Source: Aliidiomarina halalkaliphila
Lineage (GTDB): Bacteria > Pseudomonadota > Gammaproteobacteria > Enterobacterales > Alteromonadaceae
DNA length: 64,000 nucleotides
Assembly (NCBI RefSeq): GCF_007096385.1
Contig: NZ_VJWL01000004.1
Coordinates: forward strand, 1-64,000
Reading direction: 5' to 3'
A program made the translations under genes and the position numbers. The notes beneath the pieces were generated by a model. That model was not told the DNA's origin. It made no database searches and saw only the letters and a list, made by a program, of their open reading frames with translations. Positions 19,229 through 28,909 of the stretch are shown piece by piece. Numbering within the stretch: position 1 is the first letter of the stretch; each line of letters starts with the position of its first letter.

Positions 19229-19309
19229 CATACTCGCCTTGCTCGTGATCCGTGCGTTCCTCGCATGGCCGGGCCTTACATTCGTTATGCACCTGATGCA
19301 GGTTTAGTC

Positions 19310-20749
19310 ATGAAGTTTGGAATTGTGCTCCTTGCCCTTCTCGCCCTAGTTGCGAGCCCCACCGCTGCTGCCGCAGTCCCTGAAATGGATCTCACCGGTA
19401 CTGGTTTAGGTATCTTTGCTCTGATTATCTTCTCTCTCGCTTACATCTTGGTGATGGGCGAGGAAAAGCTACATATGCGCAAATCCAAACCGGTACTCGT
19501 AGCGGCAGGGATTATCTGGATTATCATCGGCTGGGTGTACACCCAACATGGTATGCAAGACGCTGCACAAAGCGCATTCCGAACCACCTTGCTCGAGTTT
19601 GCTGAACTCATGCTGTTTTTGCTTGTGGCGATGACCTATATCAACGCCCTTGAAGAACGTCGCTTATTTGATGCTTTGCGATCGTGGTTAATACGCAAAG
19701 GATTTAGCTATCGGTCACTGTTCTGGATTACCGGGATTCTCTCGTTCTTTATCTCCCCAATTGCCGATAACTTAACCACCGCCCTATTGATGTGCGCAGT
19801 GGTGATGAAAGTGGCCGAAGGCGACAAGAAATTTATCGCTTTAAGCTGTGTGAACATCGTGGTTGCTGCCAACGCCGGGGGCGCGTTCAGCCCCTTCGGT
19901 GATATTACAACCCTGATGGTATGGCAAGCGGGCTTAGTGCATATCCATGAGTTCTTGGTGTTGTTTATTCCTGCTGTAGTGAATTACGCGATTCCTGCCA
20001 TCATCATGAGCTTCTTTGTTGAAAACAAAAAGCCTGAAGCATCCGACGAAGTGGTCGAACTTAAGCGCGGTGCGATTCGCATCACCATGCTCTTTATGCT
20101 TACCATTGCCACCGCAGTCATGTGTCACACACTCCTGCACTTGCCGCCAGTACTAGGCATGATGATGGGATTGGGCTACCTGCAGTTCTTCGGATATTTC
20201 CTGCGCATGACGCTACCCGGTTCGCTTGCCCGCAAACGTGCCATGGCCGAACGCGCCGGCGATCAAGAACGCTTAAAGCGCCTTGGTGGTGTGGTGCCTT
20301 TCGATGTATTTAGCCGGGTGGCCCGGGCCGAGTGGGATACACTGCTATTCTTCTACGGGGTTGTCATGTGCGTCGGCGGTTTAGGCTTCTTAGGGTACTT
20401 AGGGCTGATGTCCGATTTCCTCTATACCCAATGGAATCCGACCTATGCCAATATCGTGCTTGGTATGGCATCTGCCGTCATTGATAACATCCCCGTGATG
20501 TTTGCGGTACTCACCATGCAACCGGAGATGTCCCATGGCCATTGGCTCCTGATCACACTCACCGCCGGAACCGGAGGTAGCTTGCTATCCGTGGGCTCCG
20601 CAGCAGGTGTAGCCTTGATGGGGCAAGCACGGGGTTACTACACCTTTATGAGCCATCTAAAATGGGCACCGGTGATATTCCTTGGCTACATCGCCAGTAT
20701 CTTGACCCATCTCTACTTAAACACCCACTCCTTTACTGTCTACGGATAG
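19310..20749 (+). CDS. nhaD: Na+/H+ antiporter NhaD
   Basis: Inner-membrane sodium/proton antiporter of the NhaD type (ArsB/NhaD superfamily), important for salt and alkali tolerance in marine and haloalkaliphilic bacteria. Start 19310 gives 479 residues with an N-terminal hydrophobic segment ending SPTAAAA, which may be a cleaved signal peptide as in other NhaD proteins. About a dozen membrane helices follow. Conserved parts are ILSFFISPIADNLTTALLMCAVV, where the Asp lies in a helix, NAGGAFSPFGDITTLMVWQ, and VIDNIPVMFAVLTM, the mirrored half-site with a second Asp-Asn. An upstream Met at 19265 would extend the protein into the leader and has no ribosome site. It is monocistronic, with a structured leader upstream and hairpin-rich DNA on both sides. 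Confidence 0.92.
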   Translation: MKFGIVLLALLALVASPTAAAAVPEMDLTGTGLGIFALIIFSLAYILVMGEEKLHMRKSKPVLVAAGIIWIIIGWVYTQHGMQDAAQSAFRTTLLEFAELMLFLLVAMTYINALEERRLFDALRSWLIRKGFSYRSLFWITGILSFFISPIADNLTTALLMCAVVMKVAEGDKKFIALSCVNIVVAANAGGAFSPFGDITTLMVWQAGLVHIHEFLVLFIPAVVNYAIPAIIMSFFVENKKPEASDEVVELKRGAIRITMLFMLTIATAVMCHTLLHLPPVLGMMMGLGYLQFFGYFLRMTLPGSLARKRAMAERAGDQERLKRLGGVVPFDVFSRVARAEWDTLLFFYGVVMCVGGLGFLGYLGLMSDFLYTQWNPTYANIVLGMASAVIDNIPVMFAVLTMQPEMSHGHWLLITLTAGTGGSLLSVGSAAGVALMGQARGYYTFMSHLKWAPVIFLGYIASILTHLYLNTHSFTVYG

Positions 20750-20755
20750 TTTACG

Positions 20756-20960
20756 GTAGCCAACGCACCGCGTTGGCTGCGAAGGTCCGGGGGGAGATAT
20801 TGGCTTCGTGAGGGTGTCTGCCGCAGGGATGCGGCAGCCAAGCCTATAGGGACATATCTACGGCGTCCCTCACGGGGCCAAATCTTCCTCTGGGCCTTAA
20901 ACGGCCTCCCGCCAACGCGATGCGTTGAGCCCCTTTGCATCTTTCCCAACGCGATGCGTT
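20756..20960. repeat. Composite palindromic element downstream of nhaD
   Basis: Palindromes in order: GCCAACGC/GCGTTGGC (20759-20777); a cruciform with arms GTGAGGG (20808-20814) and CCCTCAC (20867-20873) flanked by TGGC/GCCA and enclosing CTGCCGCA/TGCGGCAG (20818-20837); GGCC/GGCC; and CAACGCGATGCGTTG twice near 20912-20926 and 20947-20961. CCTCTGGGCCTT (20887-20898) recurs at 19013-19024 upstream of nhaD. It looks like a dispersed non-coding repeat rather than a simple terminator. The remainder to 21136 is the aceB upstream region, AT-rich, without a clear promoter call. Confidence 0.6.
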
Positions 20961-21136
20961 GGGTACATAAACTCCTGCGTGTTTATCCTATTCACGCTGA
21001 TTATGCCGCTTATTCATAAATCTAGTGAATGATGATGATTCCCGCCATTCATTGGATGAATAAAAATTCCCGTCCCATACTGATTCCGTGATTAACAGTC
21101 TTGTAACAACTTGCACGTAACAACACGGATCAAATA

Positions 21137-22735
21137 ATGACTACTGCAATGCAACTTCATACATTTCAATTCACGCAATCGCTGACATCGGCGCAACAGG
21201 CCATTCTTACGCCCGAAGCCTTGGATTTCCTCAAGGCTTTGGTAGAAGAATTTACCCCGCGCCGCGATAGCCTGCTCCGAGCCCGTCTTGCCGAGCAAGC
21301 CCGCTATGATGAGGGCGACCTGCCAAACTTCTCAGAGCGTACCCAATCGATTAGGGAATCTGATTGGACAGTGGCCGCAATTCCAAAAGACTTGCAAAAA
21401 CGTCACTTGGAAATCACCGGCCCGGTGGATCGCAAGATGATCATTAATGCGCTGAATGCCGATGTCGATGTGTTTATGGCCGACTTTGAAGATGCTCAAT
21501 CCCCCACTTGGGAAGGTATGATTCAAGGACAAATTAACCTGCGCGATGCCAACTTAGGCACGATTTCCCATACGGATCCGGTGTCGGGCAAGCAGTACGC
21601 CCTAAAGCCGAATCCCGCACTTCTTATTGCTCGCGTGCGTGGGCTGCATCTGCCGGAAAAGCATGTGCTCTTCAAAGGCACACCCATTCCTGGGGCGCTG
21701 TTTGATTTCGCCCTCTACTTCTTTCATAACCTCCGTGTGCGCCAACAAAACAACAGCGGCGTGTACTACTACATCCCGAAATTACAGCACCATGAAGAAG
21801 CCCGCTGGTGGAGCGATGTATTCCACTTTACCGAACAGTATTTTAAGGTGCCCACGGGCACGATTCGCTGCACCGTGTTAATCGAAACACTCCCTGCCGT
21901 GTTCCAAATGCACGAAATCCTGCATGCACTAAAAGAGCATATTGTTGGATTAAATTGCGGCCGTTGGGATTATATTTTTAGCTATATCAAAACCCTTAAA
22001 TCCCACCCGGATCGTGTGTTGCCCGATCGCCAAGTGGTCACCATGGAGCAGCCGTTCTTAAGTGCCTACTCGCGGTTATTGATTCAAACCTGTCACCGTC
22101 GTGGGGCCCTTGCCATGGGCGGTATGGCGGCCCTGATTCCGTCGAAAGATGCTCAGGAGAACGACAAAATTCTAGCCAAAGTGCGCGCCGACAAAGAACT
22201 CGAGTTTCGCAATGGTCACGACGGCACCTGGATTGCCCATCCGGGCCTTGCGCCGACGGTACGTGATGTAGTGGCTAAGTACATTGGCGACTATCCCAAT
22301 CAACTCCATGTGCTGCGCGATAGCGATGCGCCTATTACCCAAGCCGACTTGCTTGAGCCGTCTCAGGGCGAGCGCACCGAAGCGGGTATGCGCACCAATA
22401 TTCGCGTTGCCTTGCAATATATTGCCGCGTGGCTCGATGGCAAAGGCTGCGTACCCATTTATGGCCTGATGGAAGATGCGGCCACTGCGGAGATATCGCG
22501 CACCTCGATTTGGCAATGGATTCAACACGAAAAAACACTCCACGATGGCCGCATAGTCAGCAAAGAATTATTTCGCCAGATGTTGGCAGAAGAAAGTCAG
22601 GTGGTCGCAGAAGAAGTGGGGGCGGAACGCTGGGAACAAGAGCCGTTCGCCAAGGCCATTGAATTGCTCGATGCGATTACCACCGCCGATGAACTCACTG
22701 ATTTCTTAACCCTTCCTGGGTACGAATTTCTTTAA
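21137..22735 (+). CDS. aceB: Malate synthase A
   Basis: Second enzyme of the glyoxylate shunt: glyoxylate + acetyl-CoA to malate. The 532-residue length matches the A isoform (533 in E. coli), not the larger G form. Conserved parts are DVFMADFEDAQSPTWEGMI near residue 115, RVRGLHLPEKHV, TIRCTVLIETLPAVFQMHEIL, and NCGRWDYIFSYIKTL. Transcribed before aceA with 32 bp between them. The adjacent aceK and LysR gene suggest a locus devoted to controlling isocitrate use. Confidence 0.96.
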   Translation: MTTAMQLHTFQFTQSLTSAQQAILTPEALDFLKALVEEFTPRRDSLLRARLAEQARYDEGDLPNFSERTQSIRESDWTVAAIPKDLQKRHLEITGPVDRKMIINALNADVDVFMADFEDAQSPTWEGMIQGQINLRDANLGTISHTDPVSGKQYALKPNPALLIARVRGLHLPEKHVLFKGTPIPGALFDFALYFFHNLRVRQQNNSGVYYYIPKLQHHEEARWWSDVFHFTEQYFKVPTGTIRCTVLIETLPAVFQMHEILHALKEHIVGLNCGRWDYIFSYIKTLKSHPDRVLPDRQVVTMEQPFLSAYSRLLIQTCHRRGALAMGGMAALIPSKDAQENDKILAKVRADKELEFRNGHDGTWIAHPGLAPTVRDVVAKYIGDYPNQLHVLRDSDAPITQADLLEPSQGERTEAGMRTNIRVALQYIAAWLDGKGCVPIYGLMEDAATAEISRTSIWQWIQHEKTLHDGRIVSKELFRQMLAEESQVVAEEVGAERWEQEPFAKAIELLDAITTADELTDFLTLPGYEFL

Positions 22736-22767
22736 TTAATTAACGCATACACACAAGGAATATCACC

Positions 22768-24105
22768 ATGGCTAACTCGACTCATTTTCAACAAGCCGCC
22801 CAAGAACTGAAAGACGCGTGGGAAAAATCGCCGCGTTGGAAGGGGGTGGAACGTACCTATAGCGCCGACGACGTGGTTCGCTTACGCGGTTCAAGGCAAG
22901 TGCACTATACGCACGCCCAACAAGGGGCAAGCAAACTATGGCGCTTGCTCAATGGCTCCGCCCAAGAGAAGTTTGGCAAAGACTACGTGAACGCCCTTGG
23001 GGCCCTCACCGGTGGCCAGGCGGTGCAACAAGTTAAAGCCGGCCTACAGGCGATTTATTTATCCGGTTGGCAGGTGGCTGCGGATAATAACTCCGCCGCC
23101 AGCATGTACCCGGATCAGTCGCTGTATCCGGTGGATTCCGTGCCAAAGGTGATTGAACGGATTAACAATTCGTTTGCCCGGGCCGACCAAATTCAGTGGT
23201 CTAAAGGCATTGGCCCGGATGACCCAAACTATATTGATTACTTCGCGCCGATTGTAGCGGATGCAGAAGCGGGCTTTGGCGGGGTGTTAAACGCCTACGA
23301 ACTGATGCTCGGTATGATCAAAGCCGGTGCTGCGGGCGTGCATTTTGAAGACCAACTGGCCTCGGTGAAGAAGTGCGGCCATATGGGCGGAAAGGTACTC
23401 GTACCTACCCAAGAAGCGGTGCAAAAATTGATTGCTGCGCGTTTGGCTGCGGATGTATCTGGCGTGGACACCTTAATCGTTGCCCGCACCGATGCCAACG
23501 CAGCGGATTTGCTCACCAACGACGTCGACCCGAATGACATGCCGTTTATCACGGGTGAGCGCACTGCTGAAGGTTTTTACCGCGTGAAAGCAGGCATTGA
23601 TCAAGCGATTTCACGGGGACTCGCCTACGCCCCCTATGCGGATCTGGTTTGGTGTGAAACCGCCAAGCCGGATCTCGAAGAAGCACGCAAATTCGCTGAA
23701 GCGATTCACGCCAAATATCCGGGCAAATTGCTCGCGTATAATTGCTCGCCGTCGTTCAACTGGAAGCGTAACCTCGACGATGCCACCATCGCCAAGTTCC
23801 AGCGCGAATTGGCAGCCATGGGCTATAAGTTCCAGTTCATCACCCTCGCAGGGGTTCATAACATGTGGTACCACATGTTTAATCTCGCCTACGACTATGC
23901 CCGCAACGATATGTCGGCCTACGTGAAGCTACAAGAAGAAGAGTTCTCTTCAGCGGATCGCGGCTACACCTTCGTGGCTCATCAACAAGAAGTGGGAACC
24001 GGCTACTTCGACGATGTCACCAATGTGATTCAAGGCGGCGTGTCGTCGGTGACCGCACTGAAAGGCTCTACGGAAGAAGAGCAATTTAGCGCACCTGCCG
24101 CTTAA
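22768..24105 (+). CDS. aceA: Isocitrate lyase
   Basis: First enzyme of the glyoxylate shunt, splitting isocitrate to glyoxylate and succinate. The catalytic loop [19 protein letters not shown] (active Cys) near residue 205 and [13 protein letters not shown] are diagnostic. The length of 445 is near E. coli AceA (434). A good AAGGAA ribosome site precedes the ATG. It is followed by a strong hairpin shared with the convergent aceK. Confidence 0.96.
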   Translation: MANSTHFQQAAQELKDAWEKSPRWKGVERTYSADDVVRLRGSRQVHYTHAQQGASKLWRLLNGSAQEKFGKDYVNALGALTGGQAVQQVKAGLQAIYLSGWQVAADNNSAASMYPDQSLYPVDSVPKVIERINNSFARADQIQWSKGIGPDDPNYIDYFAPIVADAEAGFGGVLNAYELMLGMIKAGAAGVHFEDQLASVKKCGHMGGKVLVPTQEAVQKLIAARLAADVSGVDTLIVARTDANAADLLTNDVDPNDMPFITGERTAEGFYRVKAGIDQAISRGLAYAPYADLVWCETAKPDLEEARKFAEAIHAKYPGKLLAYNCSPSFNWKRNLDDATIAKFQRELAAMGYKFQFITLAGVHNMWYHMFNLAYDYARNDMSAYVKLQEEEFSSADRGYTFVAHQQEVGTGYFDDVTNVIQGGVSSVTALKGSTEEEQFSAPAA

Positions 24106-24139
24106 ACCGATTTCTCGGTAGCGACTTCCTCGCTCCTTT

Positions 24140-24170
24140 GCCCGATATCACTTGGTATCGGGCTTTTTTT
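24140..24170 (+). terminator. Terminator between aceA and aceK
   Basis: GCCCGATA (24140-24147) pairs with TATCGGGC (24156-24163), followed by seven T on the plus strand. The convergent aceK ends inside the loop. Confidence 0.9.
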
Positions 24171-25923
24171 CGTAGTGAAAACGAATGTGCTGCGGATAAG
24201 GGAATACATCGGCAATCACGCCCTCGGCTACCGCCTGCTGTTGCTGCGACCAATACGAGGCTTCGATAAGCTCAGGGTGTAACTCAATAAACAACTCGCG
24301 CAGGGCTTTATTGGGAAACACAAAAGTGGCCACTTGCTCAGGAAATACATCGTTAGGCGCCACCGAATGGGAGGTATCTGCGGCTAAGCTGTCTTCGTAG
24401 GTTTCCGGCTTGGGCAGTTCGCGAAAATTCACTTCGTGCAAATATTGCACTTCGTCGTAGTCATAAAACACCACGCGTTTGCCCCGGGTTACCCCAAAGT
24501 TTTTCAGCAACATATCGCCGGGGAAAATATTCGCCGCAATCATTTCTTTGAGGGCCAAGCCATAGTCGGCGATGATCTCTCGAGTCTCGTCGGCACTGGC
24601 GTATTCCATATAGAGGTTAAGCGGAATCATCCGTTTTTCGATATAACAATGACGCAAAATCACCAAATCATCTTCCACTTTGATCGAAAGGGACGCGGTG
24701 CTTTGCAATTCTTCTAACAGCTCTTCGGAGAAACGCTCCCGCGGCAAAGCCACGTCGGAATACTCGATGGTATCGGCCATGCGCCCTACCCGGTCATGGC
24801 GTTTTACCAACTGGTAACGGGCCAATACCGTATCGCGTCCAAAGGGCTTGCTCTCAGGAAACTGATCTCGGATTATTTTAAACACATAGGGAAACGACGG
24901 CAGGGTAAATACCATCATCACCAGCCCGCGAATCCCTGGCGCGGCCACGAGTTTGTCGTCGGAGCTGGCTAAATGTCCGAGCAATTCTCGATAAAACTCG
25001 GTTTTGCCCTGTTTGTGAAAGCCTATTGCAGAATACAACTCGGCCAGAGTTTTCCGCGGCATCAGGCCCTTGAGAAAACGCACCAGTGCCGATGGCGCCC
25101 GAGTTTTCACCATAAAGTAAGCACGGGCGAAGCTAAAGATAATCACCATTTGGTCTACATCGGTGATCAAGGCATCCAAATACAGCTGGCCTTGCCGGTT
25201 AATCAGCACCGGAACAATAAACGGATATTGGTGCTGTTCGGTTACAATTCGGCCCACGATATAGGCGGCTTTGTTGCGATAGAACGGGCTGCGCAACACA
25301 TCTACCCGCATTTGGTGGGCCGAAAGCGCTCGCACTTGGGCTTGCTTGGCAAACGCCCGCATCAATGCATGCACATCCCGTTCTAAATCCGCAAAAGGCG
25401 CGCCGAGGTTCATATCCTCGAGAATGTTGCGCAAGGTGGCTTTTACGCCGTCGGCCACGGGAAAGTAACTTTGGTATTCAGTTTCCACCGAGAGTGGAAT
25501 GCGCCGAGCGAGGGTCGATTCCACAAAAATAAAGCGATTATGAAAGTAGCGGCGATGGAAGAGTTTGCAGAACACCGAATTAAAAAAGGTTTCTGCGAGC
25601 TCCGCTTGCGGATGAAATTGCAGCAGGGCTTCATAAAAAGTGCGCACATGTTGCCACAAGGCACTATCGGGAATATCGGTTTGTAGTTGCTCACGCAATG
25701 TTTCTACGCACTCGTTTACGCGTGCGTCGTAAAACGAAATGCGGGCACGGGCAGCATACTGAATCGCCACCCAATCCCGCTCAACAAAGCGGTCTCGCGC
25801 TTCTTCGGTGATCCCTTGAAAGCCACGATAGTGGGCGTGAAAGCCTTGCAAAATAAGTCGTGCTATTTGTTTTCCATGCACCATAGGTACTGCAACCACC
25901 GCTTTTTTCTTGTTATTAGGCAC
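24148..25923 (-). CDS. aceK: Isocitrate dehydrogenase kinase/phosphatase
   Basis: Bifunctional enzyme that phosphorylates and dephosphorylates isocitrate dehydrogenase and so sets the branch between TCA cycle and glyoxylate shunt. The length is 591 (578 in E. coli). The nucleotide-binding segment VAAPGIRGLVMMVFTLPSFPYVFKIIRD near residue 320 is the family's unusual P-loop, and NIFPGDMLLKNFGVTRGKRVVFYDYDEVQYL near residue 465 carries the kinase catalytic Asp/Asn. In enterobacteria aceK follows aceA in the same direction; here it is on the opposite strand and has its own promoter region, shared divergently with the LysR gene. Confidence 0.95.
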   Translation of the reverse strand: MPNNKKKAVVAVPMVHGKQIARLILQGFHAHYRGFQGITEEARDRFVERDWVAIQYAARARISFYDARVNECVETLREQLQTDIPDSALWQHVRTFYEALLQFHPQAELAETFFNSVFCKLFHRRYFHNRFIFVESTLARRIPLSVETEYQSYFPVADGVKATLRNILEDMNLGAPFADLERDVHALMRAFAKQAQVRALSAHQMRVDVLRSPFYRNKAAYIVGRIVTEQHQYPFIVPVLINRQGQLYLDALITDVDQMVIIFSFARAYFMVKTRAPSALVRFLKGLMPRKTLAELYSAIGFHKQGKTEFYRELLGHLASSDDKLVAAPGIRGLVMMVFTLPSFPYVFKIIRDQFPESKPFGRDTVLARYQLVKRHDRVGRMADTIEYSDVALPRERFSEELLEELQSTASLSIKVEDDLVILRHCYIEKRMIPLNLYMEYASADETREIIADYGLALKEMIAANIFPGDMLLKNFGVTRGKRVVFYDYDEVQYLHEVNFRELPKPETYEDSLAADTSHSVAPNDVFPEQVATFVFPNKALRELFIELHPELIEASYWSQQQQAVAEGVIADVFPYPQHIRFHYEKKPDTK

Positions 25924-26041
25924 TGAATTTCACAATACCACCCAGTGAATATGACGGGAAATTTTGGGAAAGCATTGCAGAACCTCACACCCTCTTTATA
26001 ATTCATGGTACTTATTCTTTAGCGCAGAGACAATTCACTCC

Positions 26042-26974
26042 ATGAATCATTTTCGTCATGTCGATCTGAACTTGCTGATTTATTTAGACGCATTGCTGCG
26101 AGAGCGCAACGTCACCCGCGCCGCAGAGCAGCTCAATATTACCCAGCCCGCCATGAGTAATGGCCTAAAACGCCTGCGCAACTTATTAAACGATCCTATT
26201 TTAGTACGCACCTCGGAAGGCATGATGCCCACTGAACGCGCGCTAGCCATGCAATCGCAAGTGCGCGAAATTCTCTACTCGGTAGAAGAAGTGATTCAGC
26301 CCTCACGCACCTTTGAAACCGCGAGCAGCGATCGGGTGTTCCGCATTATGGTGTCGGATTACGCGGCGTCTACCTTAATGGCCCCCCTGTTGCAGGCATT
26401 ACGGGAGCAAGCACCGAATATCACCATCGATTTGATGACCCCAAGTGATGTGAGCTTTCACGATGTGGAAAACGGCAAAGTGGATATCGCCATTAACCGC
26501 TTCGACGATCTGCCGCAAAGCTTTCACCAGAAAAAACTCTGGGACGATGATTTCAGTTGCTTGATTCATCATGAGCATCCGATTCTAAAAGATTACACGC
26601 TGGAGAAGTACTTAGAGGCTCGCCATTGTTGGGTGAGTAAAACCGGTTTCGGCGTAGGGATTGGCATGACACCTGATGCGGTACAAAAACTTGGCTGGGT
26701 CGATGAAGCCTTGGCAAAAATCGGGCATCAGCGGCGCATAAAAGTATTTACCCGGAACTACCATGTGGCCATGCACTTGGCCCGCGAGGGACTCATCGCC
26801 ACCCTTCCCACGCGTGCCGGAAAGCTCTATGAGAGCAGCCCGGATCTGGTGCTACGTGAACCACCGTTCCCGATTCCCAAAATTGATTTGCAGATGATTT
26901 GGAGCCCGTTGTTGCAACACGACGAAGGGCACAAATGGTTCCGTCAGCTGATTGCGGATGTGGCTGCTAAGTAA
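26042..26974 (+). CDS. LysR-family transcriptional regulator
   Basis: DNA-binding regulator with an N-terminal winged helix (about 5-65: LDALLRERNVTRAAEQLNIT then QPAMSNGLKRLRNLLNDPILVRT) and a periplasmic-binding-protein-like effector domain. The segment VRTSEGMMPTERA resembles the NodD/LeuO-like subgroup. The start at 26042 gives 310 residues, a standard size; an in-frame Met at 25964 adds an unlikely extension. It is divergent from aceK with a 118-bp gap, so it may regulate aceK or the shunt; this is positional inference only. Confidence 0.88.
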   Translation: MNHFRHVDLNLLIYLDALLRERNVTRAAEQLNITQPAMSNGLKRLRNLLNDPILVRTSEGMMPTERALAMQSQVREILYSVEEVIQPSRTFETASSDRVFRIMVSDYAASTLMAPLLQALREQAPNITIDLMTPSDVSFHDVENGKVDIAINRFDDLPQSFHQKKLWDDDFSCLIHHEHPILKDYTLEKYLEARHCWVSKTGFGVGIGMTPDAVQKLGWVDEALAKIGHQRRIKVFTRNYHVAMHLAREGLIATLPTRAGKLYESSPDLVLREPPFPIPKIDLQMIWSPLLQHDEGHKWFRQLIADVAAK

Positions 26975-27002
26975 CTCTCAACCGCGAGCATCAAACACCC
27001 AC

Positions 27003-27028
27003 AAAAAAGGGCCAGCTCCCGCTGGCCC
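27003..27028 (-). terminator. Terminator of the S8 protease gene
   Basis: GGGCCAGC (27009-27016), TCCC loop, GCTGGCCC (27021-27028); six T follow on the minus strand (27008-27003). It lies between the convergent LysR and protease genes. Confidence 0.9.
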
Positions 27029-27046
27029 ATACGTACACCAATACGA

Positions 27047-28909
27047 TTAGTTCGAGTAGGTGGCTTCTAAACGCACGCCACTGTAGGCTTCATAGGCATG
27101 CACGCCGAAATACCAGTTACCCGCAGAAGGGTTCTGGAAGGTACAGACTTCGTCGTTCCCCCAACGATACGGACGGCAGTCCCAATCGTTTAAGGTAGGC
27201 TGCGAGCCAAAACGCACATACAAATCGGCATCGCCGGTACCACCAGAAATCCGCACTTCAAGTTGCGTCATGCCGGCAGGAACTTCCATATAGAAACGAT
27301 TCCAGTCGCCCGTTGCCGCCGATAGGTTATCCACTGCACCGCCACCACTCTGGCCGCCACCTGAACCTAGGGCTAAGCTAACCGCAGCATCGGCATCGAT
27401 AATCCCCGCACCACAACCGCTGCAGCTTGCTGGGAAGCTACGTACGGTATCCACCATGATTTGCTCGATTTCCGCAGGGGTCGCCGACGGATTCGCTTGA
27501 CGAATCAAGGCCACGACGCCAGCCACATGAGGGGCTGCCATTGAGGTGCCTTGGCTAAACGAGTAGTTATCCGATGCTGGCGTTGTGCTACCGGTGTTAT
27601 AGGTCGACAACACGCCTTCCGGATCCCCGGCATAGCTCATAGCGCCACCTGGCGCGGCAAGATCAACCACAGAGCCGTAGTTAGAGTAGTAGGCACGGCC
27701 ACCATCACGATTGGTTGCAGCCACGGTTACTACGTTGTTACAGCTTGCAGGGGTAAAGTTTGCTGCATTGGTGTTGCTGTTACCCGCCGCTACCACAATC
27801 ACAGAACCCGCATTACGGGCACTATTAATGGCTGATTGGGTTACGGACTGACAGCTACCGCCGCCACCTAAACTCAGGTTAATCACGTCGGCTGGATTGG
27901 CATTGGCAGGCGCTCCAGGAACACTTAAACCAGCGGCCCACAGAATGCCATCGGCGATATCTGCTGTGGTACCGCCACAGCGGCCCAGTACCCGAACAGG
28001 CACTACTTTGGCGTCGTAAGCAACACCAGCAACGCCAGTGCCGTTATTAGTCACGGCGGCTACCGTACCGGCGACATGAGTGCCATGCCAGCTCGAGGGT
28101 TGATCTTGGGCAGGACTATTAAATCCGCATTGACCCGCAGATACCCAATCCCCGGGATCGCGAGCGTCGGGGTCGCGGCCATCGCCATCGTTAGCAATAA
28201 AGGGGTCGCTAATCATGTCGTAGCCCTGCAGGATATTCGCAGCAAGGTCAACGTGTGGGCGATAGCCGGTATCCAGTACCGCAACCACGGCGCCTTGTCC
28301 GGTAATGCCTTGACTCCACGCGCCTTCCGCATTCATTCCGCCCACCGGCTCATAATAGTGCCATTGGCTTGAATAGCCCGGATCGTTGGGCGCTGCAGTA
28401 ATCGTATGCAAACGGTTTTCTTCAACGGTTTCAACACCATCAAGACCGCGCAATTTTTGTAGGGTTTCCCGCACTTCGCCTGGGCTTAATTGCTTATCCA
28501 GTTGAAATACATAGTGATGAGGCAAGCCCATCGCCCGTTGAAAACGCATGCTTTGTCCGGCTTTTGCCGATAGCTCTGCGGCCCGCTCTTGCATCAATGC
28601 GCCACGCTCACTTGGGTTTCCGCGCACTTTCGATTCAACTTCTGGGTCTCGCTCTGGAGAGAACTGCACGATAAACCCAGTCACCAAACCAGCCTGTTGG
28701 CCACGATTGCCTTGCGCTTGCGCTGGCAACTCGCGAATCTGGCGTGCTTGGCCCGGAGGTGCAGGTTTGGCCACATCCGTTTGAATAAGAGGATTTTCTG
28801 AAGGTGTTGGCGAGTTATCCGCTTGTAGAGCGAAAGGTACAGCCAACCCGAGTGCGGCAATTACCGCCGCTGTTGTTACGGTTAAACGATTGTTTTTATT
28901 TTGTTTCAT
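27047..28909 (-). CDS. Secreted subtilisin-like serine protease (S8) with PPC domain
   Basis: Exported endopeptidase. Signal peptide about 1-30 (ends FALQA), then an inhibitor-like propeptide region (about 75-170), catalytic S8 domain with Asp213 (VVAVLDTGY), His275 (WHGTHVAGT), oxyanion Asn377 (AAGNS) and Ser456 (GTSMAAPHVAG), and a C-terminal pre-peptidase PPC domain (about 528-620) with DADLYVRFG, usually removed on maturation. ATG at 28909 is preferred; an upstream GTG at 28915 adds two residues. It should act outside the cell or in the periplasm, supplying amino acids, which suits a protein-degrading marine lifestyle. Confidence 0.93.
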   Translation of the reverse strand: MKQNKNNRLTVTTAAVIAALGLAVPFALQADNSPTPSENPLIQTDVAKPAPPGQARQIRELPAQAQGNRGQQAGLVTGFIVQFSPERDPEVESKVRGNPSERGALMQERAAELSAKAGQSMRFQRAMGLPHHYVFQLDKQLSPGEVRETLQKLRGLDGVETVEENRLHTITAAPNDPGYSSQWHYYEPVGGMNAEGAWSQGITGQGAVVAVLDTGYRPHVDLAANILQGYDMISDPFIANDGDGRDPDARDPGDWVSAGQCGFNSPAQDQPSSWHGTHVAGTVAAVTNNGTGVAGVAYDAKVVPVRVLGRCGGTTADIADGILWAAGLSVPGAPANANPADVINLSLGGGGSCQSVTQSAINSARNAGSVIVVAAGNSNTNAANFTPASCNNVVTVAATNRDGGRAYYSNYGSVVDLAAPGGAMSYAGDPEGVLSTYNTGSTTPASDNYSFSQGTSMAAPHVAGVVALIRQANPSATPAEIEQIMVDTVRSFPASCSGCGAGIIDADAAVSLALGSGGGQSGGGAVDNLSAATGDWNRFYMEVPAGMTQLEVRISGGTGDADLYVRFGSQPTLNDWDCRPYRWGNDEVCTFQNPSAGNWYFGVHAYEAYSGVRLEATYSN

